In this document: positions 13,071 to 13,755 of the stretch, piece after piece
How positions within the stretch are numbered: the stretch's first letter is position 1
Layout: every line of letters begins with the position of its first letter
DNA from: Candidatus Bathyarchaeota archaeon
GTDB lineage: Archaea; Thermoproteota; Bathyarchaeia; TCS64
Length of the DNA: 13,755 bases
Assembly: GCA_018396515.1 (NCBI GenBank)
Contig: JAGTQJ010000031.1
Coordinates: forward strand, 1 to 13,755
Reading direction: 5' to 3'
The notes under the pieces: generated by a model
The model's database searches: none
What the model saw: the letters and a program-made list of their open reading frames with translations, nothing else
What the model was told of the DNA's origin: nothing
Translations under genes and position numbers: made by a program

Positions 13071-13755
13071 TCATTTAAGGTTCTTGGTCTGGGCCTCACC
13101 TTGAGTGGCCTTTCCAAGCCTGTCCAAGAACTCCAGCTGCATGGCTGCTGGGATGGTGACAACAGCTATTAGGGAGCCGTCGGCCTGCCACTCCTCTCTC
13201 TGCACCTCCCCCATACTCTTGAGGATGCCATAGGCCTTACCTGCGTGCTTGGATGGGATCTTCACAGCCATCTCCATGCTCTCAGCGCTCATTGGGAGGA
13301 TAGGCCTCAGGGCTTTAACTACCTCCTTAACCTGCTCCTCCGCGTCCCTGAAGGGGTCTATGGAGATATGGGCCTCTTCGAGGGCGGCCTCGATCCTGGC
13401 TACGGGGTGTGGAAGCTTCGTCCTAGGATCGACATATGTGCGGGATATGATGTTCACTATCTGCCTGAGCTTCTGCTCGGTCATCATTCTCCTCTGCTGC
13501 GCGGTGAGCTGGAGGGTCCCCCTCTGGAACATCAACTCCGCAACCTTCAATGGGTCGCTGGTCCCGAATACGGCCTCCAGCTTCTCCTTAGAGGCCTTGA
13601 TCCCCTTCCCGGCGTCGGTGAATATGGTCTCTATGATTAGGACCCTCGAGATATCCTCTATCTCCCTCCTCTTATAGGCCAGAGCCTTCTCCGGGTCGAC
13701 GAGGATCTCGAACCTCTCTCCTCCATGAGCATACCTCACGAGGGTGTACCTCTCA
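13071..13755 (-). CDS. SBDS-family ribosome maturation protein (5' end outside window)
   Basis: Archaeal homologue of the Shwachman-Bodian-Diamond protein, which with an EF-2-like GTPase releases the anti-association factor IF6 from new large ribosomal subunits. At least 228 residues are visible. The FYSH domain (HGGERFEILVDPEKALAYK...FTDAGKGIKAS...FGTSDPLKVAELMFQRGTLQLTAQQRR) leads into the central helical domain (IISRTYVDPRTKLPHPVARIEAALEEAHISIDPFR) and the C-terminal ferredoxin-like domain (LRPILPMSAESMEMAVKIP...YGILKSMGEVQREEWQADGSLIAVVTIPA). The frame has no stop up to the right edge (residues before GTG 13739 read ERYTL), and family members have about 10 more residues before KHGxxFEILVDP. 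The GTG is therefore internal and the true start lies beyond the window. It is the first visible gene of the exosome superoperon. Confidence 0.94.
   Translation of the reverse strand, partial: ERYTLVRYAHGGERFEILVDPEKALAYKRREIEDISRVLIIETIFTDAGKGIKASKEKLEAVFGTSDPLKVAELMFQRGTLQLTAQQRRMMTEQKLRQIVNIISRTYVDPRTKLPHPVARIEAALEEAHISIDPFRDAEEQVKEVVKALRPILPMSAESMEMAVKIPSKHAGKAYGILKSMGEVQREEWQADGSLIAVVTIPAAMQLEFLDRLGKATQGEAQTKNLK

Noticed and set aside
13737..13739. GTG as the natural start of SBDS
   Set aside because: The frame is open to the window edge and the family has additional N-terminal residues before the first conserved motif, so the gene is simply truncated by the window.
1..13755. Search for CRISPR arrays, insertion sequences, toxin-antitoxin or other defence genes
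   Set aside because: No repeat-spacer pattern, transposase, terminal inverted repeats or small paired toxin-like genes were seen. Nearly all the DNA is accounted for by core genes with gaps under 200 bases.

Overview
The window comes from an archaeal chromosome. It encodes the archaeal exosome (Rrp4, Rrp41, Rrp42) beside SBDS, ribosomal protein eL43 (L37Ae), KEOPS Pcc1 and prefoldin beta. It also carries an AbrB-PhoU fusion and a PAC2 protein, TATA/BRE-like elements upstream of genes, and many TTG starts. Codon use is rich in AGG and the DNA is fairly GC-rich by eye. A thermophilic TACK-type archaeon (for example a Bathyarchaeia- or Korarchaeia-like lineage) would fit, but I cannot settle the lineage without a search.

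Layout. Bases 1-2945 (+) hold the end of a long-form purL and an overlapping purQ. A convergent purE (-) follows, and its 3' end overlaps purQ. Bases 3541-4140 (-) encode a SIS-domain isomerase resembling 6-phospho-3-hexuloisomerase, which may supply pentose phosphate. Bases 4326-5366 (-) encode an AbrB-PhoU regulator. Bases 5492-8015 (-) hold an ECF transporter module: a fused double ATPase (EcfA-EcfA) followed by EcfT, which is split by an apparent one-base frameshift in a run of six G. A DHH phosphoesterase (-) and a PAC2 protein (+) diverge from a short shared promoter region at 9091-9153. PAC2 converges on prefoldin beta with a 44-base overlap. Bases 9851-13755 (-) are the classic archaeal exosome superoperon, transcribed SBDS - rrp4 - rrp41 - rrp42 - eL43 - pcc1 - prefoldin beta. 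SBDS is cut by the right edge and purL by the left edge.

How the genes fit together. The left end is de novo purine synthesis (FGAM synthase subunits, AIR carboxylase/mutase) with a possible ribose-phosphate supply gene. The middle is nutrient uptake and regulation (PhoU-like, ECF). The right end is RNA processing and decay, ribosome maturation, tRNA t6A modification and protein folding.

The content is mostly core genome and I see no defence system, mobile element, CRISPR array, tRNA or rRNA. The points most worth a second look are: Pcc1, which has no ATG/GTG/TTG start but an in-frame ATC directly after a strong Shine-Dalgarno sequence; the split EcfT; a PurE in which the second conserved active-site His is Ala; a 13-bp hairpin enclosing the SIS gene's stop codon; and the near-exclusive use of TTG starts inside the exosome operon.
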